Notes: a model not told the origin generated them from the letters alone. DNA of 64,000 nucleotides from Adiantum capillus-veneris (GCA_014529385.2 CM043944.1:77440884-77504883), one strand, 5' to 3'. Positions 1 to 10,292 are shown, counted from the first letter of the stretch. Translations and numbers: made by a program.

Positions 1-1293
1 ATCGACCAACTGCTTCCTGATAACTTGGATACTTGCTGAGCCATCCATCCCATCTTCTGTCTGCTAAGGTTTCCATCAATGCAGGCTTCAACTCTTGCAA
101 AGTAGCAAGAAAATAGTATGCCGTAGCAAACCTTGTCGCGCAAAATATTTGCAAAGCTTTATTTGGTGACTTGGTTCGAAAAAGAGCATATGAAAATTGA
201 TGCTCTCTAATGAATTTCACCACATGATTTGCATCCAATAAAGTTTGCTTCACACATGCCATTTTACCAATATCTTTTAAAAGCAAATTTAAAGTGTGAG
301 CTGCACATGGTACCCAAGAAATCTCCGGATACTTGACTTGAATAGCTCTTCCTGCTTCTTTGTAGTTGGCTGCATTATCTGTGACAATAGCAGTCACATT
401 CTTTGGTCCACCTGCCTTTGCAATTGCACGCTCATACACCCCTGCTAGGTAGGTGATAGTCTTCTCTTTCAATGATCTGTCAATTGCTTCCACGAACATA
501 GCCCCTCTAGGGTTAATAAGCATTGCATTGATTAAAGGTTTTTTCTGACAGTTAGTCCATCCATCCAATGCTATGGTGCATCCATATGCTAGAACAAACT
601 CTAGAACTGTGCGTTTGAGAATGGCTTCAATACTGTATTTGACTTTATCAAGATATTCAGTTCGCATCTTGTTATAGTCACGAAGCACAAATCCTTTTTT
701 GGCTGTACTCATCAAAGCATCTTGAAATATTGGATTGCGCATAGCATTGAACGATATGCCACACGCAACAAATGCTTGTGTCCATTTTAAATGCAACTCA
801 AGCAACCATTGTTTACCTAATGCTTCAGGCATTGTCTGTCCATTGGATGACGCTCTGCCGGATTTGCTTGTGCTAGGAACTCCTCCTGATGTAGAAGCAT
901 GTCCATGAAGAGGGTTTAATTGAGAACTTTGATCGTTTACTTAAGTGGTACACACCTCTTCTGTTGCCTCATTGCATACAGATGGTTCAATATTCGCATG
1001 AATATCTTTAGAAACATCACCTTTATGTTTAGCTGCAAGAATCAACTTTACTTTGCGAGAATACATGGCAAATTTTTCATGAATATCTTTTGGTGGTGCC
1101 CCGCACTTTTCAACATTGCCAGGGACTTTAAATAAATGCTCTTTAATTCTGGTTGCATTACCACTGACTCGTGGCCACAAGATTTACATTTAAGTCGAGA
1201 TGTATTTCTCCCAGCTTTCAACTCATGCACATAACTCCACTCTTGTCCTTTCACCATGATGCACAAAAGTAATTTGCTAGTAAAAACAGTCAA
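1..1293 (-). pseudogene. hAT-like transposase (BED zinc finger + DUF659), broken
   Basis: Read leftwards, a likely start is the ATG at 1258 (MVKGQEWSYVHEL). A BED-type zinc finger begins with CKSCGHE, then the frame changes near 1175 and continues as SGNATRIKEHL and VEKC. An in-frame TAA at 941-943 follows. From 940 to base 1 the frame is open for over 310 codons and shows DUF659/hAT catalytic-fold hallmarks: ALDGWTNCQKK, IVTDNAANYKEA, PCAAHTLNLLLKDIGK and ATRFATAYYFL. In the family this region is the RNase H-like transposase core, and DGWTN carries the first acidic residue. The hAT dimerisation domain would lie beyond the left edge. The frameshift and the stop make this copy inactive unless spliced in a way I cannot see. 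The similarity is strong enough to name the family but not a subfamily. Confidence 0.85.
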
Positions 1294-1449
1294 TGATCAT
1301 TTTCATAATCAAAATCAATTAAAACATTAAACTAATTTAACTAATAATGATTGAACGAAATTAAAATAATTAAAAACAATGATTGAACAAAAATACAATA
1401 ATAAAAAACAATACCATTGGATTACATATAAATTGCATGTATTTATCTA

Positions 1450-2250
1450 AAGTGCAAGCTTGTAGCTTTAACACATTACGATAATCAATAATTACAATTA
1501 AATCAAGTATTAAAATGATTATCATTATAAATTGCTATACATACAAGAGCTATAAGTGACATTTTTAAATGTCAAAACGATAATCACTTACAATACTTGA
1601 TAATTATCGTATCTATGTAAAGTGCGAACAAAAAGTTCTTACACTTTACCATAGATTTTTAAGCGATTATCTATCTACAATGCGAGAATGTGTATGCTCT
1701 CACACAGTACGGTATATTTTGCAGTCCAAATAAAGATAAGAGAATATCAATATTTTTGGACATGTTTTTTTTAAATTTTTACTCTAGTGAGAGCATAGCA
1801 GTGTGAATAGCTCTACACAAAACGTAAAAATATAATTTTGTTTCATTATATTCATTTTGAAGTGAGAGAAAATCTCTACACATAAAAATCGAACTTTAAA
1901 TTACATAAAATTAATTTTTATGTAATTATATTTTTAAACTAATCATCTCATGTGAGAGTACACTCTACACACAACGATAATATCTTACTTTTTTTTTATT
2001 AGTCACTTTCAAGTGACAATTAATTGAACACATTGACAAGTGATTCTTATAATTACAGTTTGTATCAGGCGAGAGGTTAAACTCTTCACAAAATACAAAC
2101 TTTCAACTATTTACTAAGTTTTTCAAAACAAATTCATATATTTGAATCACAAAACTTAAAATTCTATTGAATTTTAATTTTTATTAAACTCAAATTATTT
2201 TATTTTTTTATAAATTACTTTTTTTGATCGTTTGGTGAGAGTACCCACAT
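1450..2250. repeat. array of about ten short hairpin-like subterminal motifs
   Basis: A degenerate motif of roughly 25-35 bases recurs with irregular spacing: AAGTGAGAG, a variable short centre, then CTCTACAC(A)AAACG. Copies start near 1450, 1553, 1617, 1680, 1786, 1860, 1950, 2010, 2069 and 2234. The inner halves (GAGAG..CTCT) are often self-complementary. The array lies between the transposase start and the element's right end, where hAT and CACTA elements carry transposase-binding subterminal repeats, so that role is inferred. Confidence 0.6.
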
Positions 2251-2491
2251 AAAAAACACTGACTTTGAAAGCTGGTATAAGGCCTGTCGCGTGCTGCTAT
2301 ATATACTAACATATTCGATCGTTATAATTTTTGATCGAAAATAATTTCGATCGAAAAACCAAGAAGTTATACGATTAGCCGTTTATGCTGATGTGGCACC
2401 GTATAATACGGCCGTATAATTTAGATAAACGAATAATACACCCATTATTCGCATATTATATGTCTCCCGAATAACGAATAATGCAACTTAG

Positions 2492-3135
2492 TTCTCCATC
2501 TTCATTACTATACTATTATGCTATGCTAAAGAAAGAAGAGTAATTATAAGTGAGGAACTATTTCTTTCTCCTATTGAATGATTCTTCTTCCTCTTCCCTA
2601 CCCTCATTTCGCACTAGCTCTCTCCACCTTCAAAGGTGTTTGAAGACCTGGGACTGAGGCCGGGGATGGTTAATGCTTTTACAAAGTTTATGTTATGCTC
2701 GTGATGCATGAAGCTTTCCATCTTCATATAGATTCTCCCATCAAGAGAGACTTGGTATAATACAATCTTTGTGTTTCCTGTGACCTAGGTGATGCATGAA
2801 GCTTTCCATCTTCATTGCATCACCTAGGTCATAGGAAACACAAAGATTGTATTATACCAAGTCTCTCTTGACGGGAGAATCTATAATACAAAAGCCTATT
2901 GGAGGGGGGACCGGCTCCACATAAATTTGATCCTCAACTCTTGTCAAGTACTCTAAACTCTCTCTCTCTCTCTCTTGAAAAAGTATTGTTCATGCCAAAT
3001 TAATTAAGTATTATGGTTATGTTGCTACGGCTAATTAAGTTCACCCTCTATGTTCTCCAAGTAGTCTCACAAAAATGCTCACTCTAATTCTCTTAATTAT
3101 GTTATTCTCAAAGTTCATAGGCCATTTCCATTACA
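2492..3135 (+). repeat. 5' LTR of chromovirus copy A, left part removed
   Basis: This aligns with the right part of the LTR at 6850-8378 and more distantly with 18586-20176. It ends in TTACA just before TTGGTATCAGAGC. The hAT element replaces its left half, and an extra inverted segment (2727-2885) is present that the other LTR copies lack. Confidence 0.85.
2727..2885. repeat. long inverted repeat (about 70-bp arms) inside the LTR
   Basis: The left arm 2727-2795 is the reverse complement of 2816-2885 with only a few mismatches, and the loop is about 20 bases. Only the right arm has the orientation of the other LTR copies, so the left arm is an extra inverted copy. A 25-base segment (GATGCATGAAGCTTTCCATC and following bases) is also directly repeated at 2702 and 2791. 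Confidence 0.9.
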
Positions 3136-3136
3136 T

Positions 3137-3148
3137 TGGTATCAGAGC
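3137..3148 (+). other. primer-binding site, initiator Met tRNA type
   Basis: TGGTATCAGAGC lies one base after the LTR end. It is the standard complement of the 3' end of plant initiator Met tRNA. Confidence 0.85.
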
Positions 3149-3541
3149 TATTGGTTTCTCTTTTCTTGCTTAAGAAGAGAGGTCCTTAAGTTGTCCATAA
3201 AAGGTTGGACATGTTCATTGCAATAGGGTAAGTGGGACAGGGATCTATTATCTTGGTTGAGAAGGACTTAGTTCGAGGAACACCGTTGGGAACTATAGTC
3301 TTAATAATGGAGTCTCTCAAAGCTTGCGTTTGGCTTAACATTATTGAGCTACGAGCAAGCTCAAAATTAACCATAATCAGCAGAGAAATGTTAGACCCTC
3401 TCCACTAGTCTTTGCAATTAACAGTGTCTAGACTACGGGCGTAGCTGCTTGAGAACTAATTTCCAAAGGTAAAGAAGAGTAGCAACTAAGGTTTTTGAGG
3501 GTACCAAAGCACAAAGTAAACTATACATAAGTTTAATTAGC

Positions 3542-4394
3542 ATGGCTGATAATAACCAAGAGAGTAGAGTGAACATTGATAACTTTGATTTTGCACATGA
3601 AGGTGCTAGTGTTGATGCCCCCATGTTTGTTAATTACCTTGTTACTAGGTTGTAGCAAGCTATGAGCAACCCTGCTTTGCAAGCCGAAGTTACTCAACAA
3701 CTTCGTGCTTATGGGATTTCCTTTCCTCTCCAAGAGGAGAGAGAGCTTAGGAGGCCTCTTGATGAGACTTCCAAAAGAAGACTCTCTCCCATAAGAGAGG
3801 AGGAATCCAAAGAATGAGAAAGAAGCAAATCACTAAGTTCCTCTGAAGATGTGGCTCCACAAAGACGGCAGTGTAGACAACCGCCAACTCCTCCCAAGAG
3901 GGAATGATCAACCCATAGTCCTTCTCCTTGTCACTCTAAAAGGGAAGAGAGGAAACAAAGGAAGAAAAAGGCAAGAAAGAATTTACCCTCTTCTCATTCT
4001 TCTTCACCTTCTTTTTCTTCCGGCAAAAGCAACAACTATTCTCCTAGAGAATATAAGAAGAGAGGACATCACAAATCCTACCTTGCGTGGAGAATTTTCC
4101 AGAAACTCAAGAAATTCAAAGAGGGAGGAAAGAGTATCTCTTTTCTTACCTATGATGGCACCTTTGGTGCCACCAACAAAGTATTGGCCTTCATCCAGCA
4201 ATTTGATTCGGGCTTTGAAGATGAGGGCTTCACGGAGACCTCCAAGCTACACCATGTAGCTATGCACTTCCAAAAATCTTCTCGTCAATGGTGGGGCTAG
4301 CCTTCGTGGCCATGACGAAGCCCCAAAGGCATGGAAAACTCTATGAGTTTCCATCATAAAGCAACTACTTGCAAGCAATGCAAAGAACAAAGTG
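3542..4394 (+). pseudogene. chromovirus gag remnant (copy A), N-terminal part
   Basis: It starts at ATG 3542 (MADNNQESRVNIDNFDFAHE), closely matching the intact protein at 20594. It keeps the basic Ser/Arg-rich segment and the gag core (KSISFLTYDGTFGATNK, then AMHFQKSSRQWWG). In-frame stops are TAG at 3653-3655 and TGA at 3815-3817 and 3905-3907, and an extra base near 4297 shifts the frame. The remnant is cut by the solo LTR whose target duplication begins at 4395, and gag resumes after 5203. Confidence 0.85.
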
Positions 4395-4399
4395 CTTAC

Positions 4400-5198
4400 T
4401 GTTAAGTATGGAGCCTGATTTACCCTTGTAATTTTCTGTGGTAAAAGCGCACATTTGTAAGGCCCCCATTATGAGGAGAAGCCATCGTGCGTGAAGGAAA
4501 ATCACTCACCGGAAACCAAAATTTTCACGGACAAGAATCAGGGGCAACTTTAAAGGCCTCGGGGGGCGGAGGTCCCCGAGACTTTTTTTTTCGCCAGAAT
4601 ATTCTTTTTCGCCGGAATATTATGGCCGGACGACGGCCGGAAAGTGGTCGGAAAACAACCGGTCGGTTGGCCGGTGGTCGGAAGTCAATGGCCGGTGGCC
4701 GGTGGTCGGAAGTCAATGGCCGGTGGCCGATGGCCGAATTCAATGGCCGGTGGCCCAATTCAAAAGCGGACTTGTCTTCTCAAGGGCGGCCACACATGGG
4801 CGGATTGGAGGGTCCGATTTGGACTTATTCGCACAAGGGCGGCTACACATGGCTGTCTCTCATAAGAGAGGGCAGCCCTTTTGGCCTATAAAAGGAGGCC
4901 ATTTCTACACACATTTCATGGTGTGAAGTTGATGCAACAAGGTGAGTGTGAGGTGGTGAGAGTGAAGCAAGGCGGGAGCTCCATTAAGGGTATAATCCCT
5001 TTGTAAACTACTTCTTGTTTTGAAGTACTAAAGCCATTGAGTGGCTGCTTTCCCGTGGACGTAGCCCACATTGGGTGAACCACGTATATCGTGTGTACTC
5101 TCTCTCTCTCTACTCTATAATCTTGTGTATATAAATCTGTCTCTCTCCATTAAGTAATCTACTCAATTATCTATTTAGCTATGTCTTATTTCCTAACA
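4400..5198 (+). mobile_element. solo LTR of the Tork-like copia family
   Basis: It runs from TGTTAAGTATGGAGCC to TTTCCTAACA and matches the LTRs at 33756-34579 and 38585-39412. It is flanked on both sides by the perfect five-base duplication CTTAC (4395-4399 and 5199-5203), and no internal copia sequence is present. This is the product of recombination between the two LTRs of a full element. It keeps a TATAAAAG box at 4887-4894 and the GC-rich minisatellite seen in the full-length copies. Confidence 0.95.
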
Positions 5199-5203
5199 CT
5201 TAC

Positions 5204-5534
5204 CAAATGGTGGGGGTTGAAGATGCTCTCCAACGAGTCTATCCACAAATATGTGGACAAGTTCTGGGATTTACATCTCAAGGCTACTGTCTTTCAAAAG
5301 ATAGACTTCACCGAGCAAAAGCAAGAATTTTGTGCGGGATTACCTGAAGAAATGGCCGAGTATGTCAACTCTCAACGGCCTGGTTCTATCACCAAAGTAA
5401 TCCACCACACTATGGTTGCTTTGTGCATCAATTTCCAACAAGGGGCTAGAAGGAATGCCAAGCCCATGGAAAGCAAAGACAAGAGTGATGCAACGGGGAA
5501 AAACAATGCTCAAAATTCTTCCCAAGGCAATTCT

Positions 5535-5570
<36 letters not shown>

Positions 5571-6497
5571 TGGTCCAAGGAGAAGGGAGTTTACAAAGGT
5601 AAAAATAAACTCTCTCCTCCTAGAATGACCAGTAATTTTTGGAAAGGTTTGTTTGAAAATCTAGGTACAAGATTGAATTTCTCTTTGGTCTATCATCCAC
5701 AAACGGATGGCCAAAGTGAGATAGCCAATCTTATGATACTCGATCTACTAAAGACTTATGTTACAGAAGTAGATTAATGCTCATAATGGGAGAAGTACTT
5801 ACCCCTTGTAGAGTATGCGTGCAATAATAATGTCCATACTACTACGGGAAAAACACCTTTTGAGATCATAGAGGGAACACCTAAAAGTCCCTTGCTACTT
5901 AAAGTACATGGGAAGATCTTTGCTACTGGATGAGTATAGTTGTGACCTACAAGAGTCTTTTCAAAATATTAAGAAGGCTATATCCATCTCTCAACAAAGG
6001 CAAAAAGCTGCTATTGACAAGTGCAGAAGGGCCTTAACATTTCTAGAAATTATTGGGTCTAACTTAAGTTTCCCAAGGCTCTATTGAGGCAAACTACGAG
6101 CAAAAATCCTATGGGCCATCAAAAGTATTATGCTAAACTAGCAAAAAGATACTATGTTCCTTTTCAAATCTTGAAGCCAATCAATGATATGGCTTATCAA
6201 CTCAAGTTGCCCAACCATTGGCTCAATGCTTTTCATGTGAGCCTACTTAAACCCTACAAAGGAGATCCACCAAGAGAACCAATTATTGACCCTCCAAAAA
6301 TCAAAGACCAAGACGAGGTGCTACAACCCGAAGCTATTCTTTGACACGAAGACAAGGAATTAAGACGTGGTAAGATTATTGGACGGTATTTTATTAAATT
6401 TAAAAACTATCCTTTTGAAGATGCTAGATGGATGCAAGGAACACAACTTAAGGATAGTATGAACCTTGTCAATGCTTACAATGCTACACTAGAGTAA
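5204..6497 (+). pseudogene. chromovirus gag-integrase fusion with chromodomain (copy A)
   Basis: After the solo LTR the gag core continues (SIHKYVDKFWDLHLKATVF), followed by a poly-Asn run. The frame then jumps without interruption from KGKNKLSP (gag, before the zinc knuckle) to RMTSNFWKGLFENLGTR (end of the integrase core). Zinc knuckle, protease, reverse transcriptase, RNase H and most of integrase are therefore missing. The integrase Glu region HPQTDGQSEIAN and the GPF-like module (KRYYVPFQILKPINDMAYQL) are recognisable. Further stops follow (TAA at 5775-5777, TGA after EAIL near 6342). Beyond them lies a chromodomain-like segment (GRYFIKFKNYPFEDARW), the histone-binding fold that chromoviruses carry at the integrase C terminus. 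It ends at TAA 6495-6497. Confidence 0.85.
5531..5571 (+). repeat. (AAC)n run encoding poly-Asn
   Basis: About thirteen AAC/AAT codons in frame within the gag remnant. The intact homologue has only a short NSNKA stretch here, so this is a local microsatellite expansion. Confidence 0.9.
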
Positions 6498-6849
6498 GCA
6501 AATATAAATGCTTTCTAAATGAACAATGTTTTTGTCTTATAAGACTAATCCTCTTTTGTGCACAAATTCAAATAGTATGCATGCTTAGAATCATGTTTGT
6601 GATGACGACGTCACTCAAATACCAAGTATAATTTTTCACTCTACTTTGGGAGTATGATATGGGCTAAAGAGCAGACATGCTTGTGGTAGCTAAGTCTCCC
6701 AAGCACCAAATGGATTAGTCACCCATTTTGGAATGATGTCATAGGGTAAAAAGGGATCCTCTACCCACTGAGAAATGTAGACTAATGACTTAGACTTTAT
6801 CTCTTCTACCTCATAGTTGAGGACGACTATGATTTCAAAAGAGAGATAA
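6498..6849 (+). other. 3' untranslated region of chromovirus copy A
   Basis: No reading frame is supported here. It ends with a purine-rich stretch (CAAAAGAGAGATAA) directly before the 3' LTR, the expected place of the polypurine tract. This region and the chromodomain are missing from the young element. Confidence 0.6.
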
Positions 6850-7234
6850 TGTCATAAAATCTAATATCTAACCAACCCAAATGATTTTCTCATATTAAAC
6901 TGATCCTTTAATGTGGCAGAATAAATGGGAACAAGGGTTAGGATATAGAAATTTTCTTATGGATCTATCTCAACAAGGGGTCAAGGTAAAAGGGTCCAAA
7001 TGAGAGATGGTCTGTCTAAGAGAAATACTACCTAATGGATCTTAAAGACCTTAGGGTTAGCTTCATTAAAGGCCTTCAAAGGTTAATGTTAAAAAGTCCT
7101 TAGACCTAAGACCTTAAGCAAGCTCGGGCTGACCTTGAGGTGGGAACCCTACCTAAGCTTGAGGTGCTTTTCGTGCTTGCTGACTAAGGTGCTTAAGGTG
7201 TTTGTGGGAATCTTGCCAAAGCAGCTTAAGGTGC

Positions 7235-7382
7235 TTGTCATGCTTAAATGACTAAGGTGCTTGAAGTGTTCAATTCAAACATGATCTCTCAAGAGGCATA
7301 AAAGATTGTCATGCTTAAATGACTAAGGTGCAGGTGCTTGAAGTGTTCAATTCAAACATGGTCTCTTAAGAAGCATAAAAGA
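7235..7382 (+). repeat. imperfect tandem duplication inside the LTR
   Basis: Unit 1 is 7235-7305 and unit 2 is 7306-7382. Both begin TTGTCATGCTTAAATGACTA and end CATAAAAGA. Unit 2 has a six-base insertion (CAGGTG). Confidence 0.85.
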
Positions 7383-7550
7383 CACATGTCAAGATCCTCT
7401 TCATTTTGCCTTCATGATATGCTTGAATCCTATTGGATAGGCTTTAAAAGGGTCCAATGAGAATTTAGATGCATTTAAATAAATAATTAAACTCTTTCTC
7501 TCAAAGAGAGAAAAAAGGACACTTGTCCAAATGATATAATTAAATAATAT

Positions 7551-7553
<3 letters not shown>

Positions 7554-7584
<31 letters not shown>

Positions 7585-7616
7585 TCATGAGAGCGGGGTT
7601 GATTTGGGAATCCTTA

Positions 7617-7670
<54 letters not shown>

Positions 7671-7686
7671 ACACACTCTCTCTCTC
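7554..7686. repeat. compound microsatellite with a 37-base poly-C run
   Basis: (AG)n at 7554-7581, an uninterrupted run of 37 C at 7620-7656, (AC)n at 7657-7675, then a short (TC)n. All lie in the U3/R part of the LTR. Confidence 0.95.
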
Positions 7687-8379
7687 ATTGTGTGAATTAC
7701 AAAGTGCAAGAGCTCCATCTCCTTCTCCAAGCTTGTTGAGAAGTCGAGAGACTACACCAACACTCTTGGCTATGGAATGCAAATCCAACCAAGATCCATG
7801 CTTCAATGATTAATCTTGCCATCTTCTCCATCTTCATTACTATGCTATTATGCTATGCTAAGCAAGAACAAGATTATAAGTGAGGAACTATTTTTTTCTC
7901 CTATTGAATGATTCTTCTTCCTCTTTCCTACCCTCATTTCCCGCTAGCTCTCTCCACCTTCGAAGGTGTTTGAGGCCTTGGGACTGAGGCCAGGGATGGT
8001 CAATACTTTTACAAAGTTTATGGTATGCTCATGATGCATGAAGCTTTACATGTTTGTTGCATCACCTAGGTCACAAGGAACATACAGATGTATTATACCA
8101 AGTCTCTCTTGATGAGAGAATCTATGATACAAAAGCCTATTGGAGGGGGATCAGCTCCACATAAAGCCGATCCTCAACTGTTTTCAAGTTCTCTAAACTC
8201 TCTCTCTCTCTCTCTCTCTTGCAAAAGTACTGTTCATGCCAAGTTAATTAAGTATTATGGTTATGTTGCTACCCCTAATTAAGTTCACCCTCTATGTTCT
8301 CCAAGTAGTCTCACAAAATTCTCACTCCAATTCTCTTAATTTTTTTATTCTCAAAGTTCATAGGCCATTTCTATTACAT

Positions 8380-8391
8380 TGGTATCAGAGC
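8380..8391 (+). other. primer-binding site of chromovirus copy B
   Basis: TGGTATCAGAGC follows the LTR end by one base, as in copy A and in the young element. Confidence 0.85.
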
Positions 8392-8784
8392 TATTGCTTT
8401 CTCTTTTCTTGCTTAAGAAGAGAGGTCCTTAAGTTGTCCATGAAAGGTTGGACATGTTCATTGCAATAGGGTAAGTGGGTCAGGGATCTATTATCTTGGT
8501 TGAGAAGGACTTAGTTTGAGGTACACCGTTGGGAACTATAGTCTTAATAATGGAGTCTCTTAGGGCTTGCCTTTGGCTTAACATTATTGAGCTACGAGCA
8601 AGCTCAGCATGAACCATAATCAACCGAGCAATGTTAGACCCTCTCCACTAGTCTTTGCAATCAACAGTGTCTAAACCACGGGTGTGGCTTCTTGAGAACT
8701 AATTTCCAAAGGTAAAGAAGAGTAGCGACTAAGGTTTTTGAGAGTACCAAAGCATAAAGTAATCTATACATAAGTTTAATTAGC

Positions 8785-9336
8785 ATGGCTGGCAATAACC
8801 AAGAGAGTAGAATGAACATTGATAACTTTGATTTTGCACATGAAGGTGCTAATGATGATTCCCCCATGTTTGTTAATTACTCTGTTACTAGGTTGCAACA
8901 AGCTATGGGCAACCCCGCTTTGCAAGCCGGAGTTACTCAACAACTTCGTGCTTATGGGATCTCCCTTCCTCTCCAAGAGGAGAGAGAGCTTAGGAGGCCT
9001 CTTGATGAGACTTCCAAAAGAAGACTCTCACCCATAAGAGAGGAGTAATCCAAAGAACAAGAAAGAAGCAAATCACTAAGCTCCTTTGAATATGTGGCTC
9101 CACAAAGATGGCGGTCTAGACGGTTTCCAACTCCTCCCAAGAGGAAACAATCAACCTATAGTCCTTCTCCTCGTCACTCCAAAAGGGAAGAGAGGAAACA
9201 AAGGAAGAAAAAGGCAAGAAATAGTTCATCATCTTCTCCTTCTTCTTCACCTTCCTCCTCTTCCGACAAAAGCAACAGCTATTCTTCTAGAGAATATAAG
9301 AGGAGAGGACAACACAAATCCTACCCTGTGTGGAGA
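8785..9336 (+). pseudogene. chromovirus gag remnant (copy B), truncated
   Basis: It starts at ATG 8785 (MAGNNQESRMNIDNFDFAHE) and stays open for 87 codons to a TAA at 9046-9048, where copy A and the intact element read on (IREEE). The Ser/Arg-rich segment follows (SPSSSPSSSSDKSNSYSS and KSYPVWRRPK). Similarity to the family ends abruptly near 9336, before the gag core. What follows is unrelated sequence with a long poly-G run, so the copy is truncated, not merely mutated. Confidence 0.8.
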
Positions 9337-9398
9337 AGGCCCAAAATGGAATTGATGTTGAAGTTGTTGGTTTGTGTGCGCAATTGTGAAAGGGGTGT

Positions 9399-9435
<37 letters not shown>

Positions 9436-9903
9436 ATTCATATGCATTGGTCGGTGTGTGCTATAAATCCGTGCTTTGACATGGTTTTGTTCCTATGTGC
9501 TATGGTTCTTTGGGTGGGCATGTGCTTGTAAATTCCCAAGGGATCATAGGCCTTTTGGTTGGGGTTTACTAAGACTGGTTTTGGTATACTTTTTGGTGTT
9601 GATGTTGAAGTTTTAACACTCTTGGGCTATAAAGCTATAGAGGTGTCCCACTTTTTCTTTTGCCTAACAGTGTTTTGGTACCCACCACCGAGGAGTGCTT
9701 CAAGTTACCTTCAGTCTTGATGGTGTATACATAAAATTGTAGCCATGGTTAATCTTAGTGATGCATTGATTAAGATGAATGATGCGATGAAACATTTGAA
9801 GCTAAGTAGGTTAGAAGAGTTGACATGCATTACATGAGGTTTTGCTTTCTCAAACAAGAGCTAGAGGTGCTTGAGAACATGGTTTTGGATGCAAAAGAGA
9901 TAA
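9337..9903. other. unassigned sequence after the chromovirus break
   Basis: No gene is supported here apart from faint similarity in style to the reading frame that follows. It contains the poly-G run listed separately. Confidence 0.4.
9399..9434. repeat. 36-base poly-G run
   Basis: An uninterrupted G tract on the plus strand, 62 bases after the chromovirus truncation point. It can form G-quadruplexes and is prone to length error in sequencing. Confidence 0.95.
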
Positions 9904-10215
9904 ATCTTGTTTGTTGGCACTCTTCCAGTAGCACGCTTGGGCATTGAGGTCACATGCACAAACTTGTTGGGTGTGAGAAACATAGTGGATTTCTTGAAGC
10001 AAGATAGATGGATTGCGTAGGTAAATCAGCCTAGTGCTTCTTCATGGGCTACATATGAGAACTTTTTTGTCATTGAAAATAATTATAGCATTGATGTTGA
10101 GCTTAAGTCAAAGATTAAGTCTGTTGCATATGATGAGGTTTTGTCTCTTGATTGTACAAACTTTAATGAGGAGTTATATGAAAGCAATATCATGAACAAG
10201 AAAACCTTGGAGTGA
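9904..10215 (+). pseudogene. unrecognised gene remnant
   Basis: One frame is open from 9904 to the TGA at 10213-10215 except for a TAG at 10018-10020. It has protein-like composition: VTCTNLLGVRNIVDFLKQDR before the TAG, then SSWATYENFFVIENNYSIDV and EVLSLDCTNFNEELYES. I do not recognise a family. The stretch upstream (from about 9745) may be a frame-shifted continuation. It could be a decayed host gene fragment or part of a non-LTR element. It is listed because roughly 100 codons of balanced composition with only a CAG/TGG-derivable stop are unlikely by chance in this AT-rich setting. Confidence 0.3.
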
Positions 10216-10255
10216 TTTACTTTATTTTGATTAAAAAGAAGATTCTTTTAGACCT

Positions 10256-10292
10256 CTCTCTCTCTCTTCCCCACCTCTCTCTCTCTCTCTCA

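Larger units (their letters stand above)
1..2491 (-). mobile_element. hAT-type DNA transposon, right-hand part
   Basis: The element holds a BED/DUF659 transposase remnant (1-1293), an AT-rich array of short hairpin-like motifs (1450-2250) and a terminal stretch (about 2318-2490) full of short inverted repeats such as CATTATTCG paired with CGAATAATG. The right edge is set by comparison: from about 2492 the sequence matches the chromovirus LTR seen again from about 7825, and left of that point the match stops abruptly. The other end lies outside the window, so terminal repeats and target duplication cannot be compared. Confidence 0.7.
2492..8378 (+). mobile_element. Ty3/gypsy chromovirus copy A, deletion derivative
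   Basis: The copy has a truncated 5' LTR (2492-3135), a primer site, a gag remnant, a fused gag-integrase remnant with chromodomain, and a full 3' LTR (6850-8378). It is the same family as the intact element at 18586-26949. A solo copia LTR (4400-5198) interrupts gag, and about 2.65 kb of internal sequence from the zinc knuckle to the integrase core is missing. Several in-frame stops make it non-coding. Confidence 0.85.
6850..8378 (+). repeat. 3' LTR of copy A, also serving as 5' LTR of copy B
   Basis: It begins TGTCATAAAATC and ends CTATTACA, 1529 bases. The primer site of a second internal region follows one base later, so this LTR is shared by two internal regions. It contains a 71/77-bp tandem duplication (7235-7382) and a compound microsatellite (7554-7686). 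Confidence 0.85.

Noticed and set aside
1450-2250. CRISPR-like array
   Set aside because: The motif copies are degenerate, unevenly spaced and lie in a plant DNA transposon; spacers are not of uniform length.
3137-3148. tRNA-like matches (TGGTATCAGAGC) at many places
   Set aside because: They are retrotransposon primer sites complementary to a tRNA end, not tRNA genes; no cloverleaf surrounds them.
4487-4891. Open frame of about 134-143 codons inside all three Tork-family LTRs
   Set aside because: The frame begins without ATG and is open mainly because the GC-rich minisatellite lacks stops in several frames. The predicted protein is repeat-derived.
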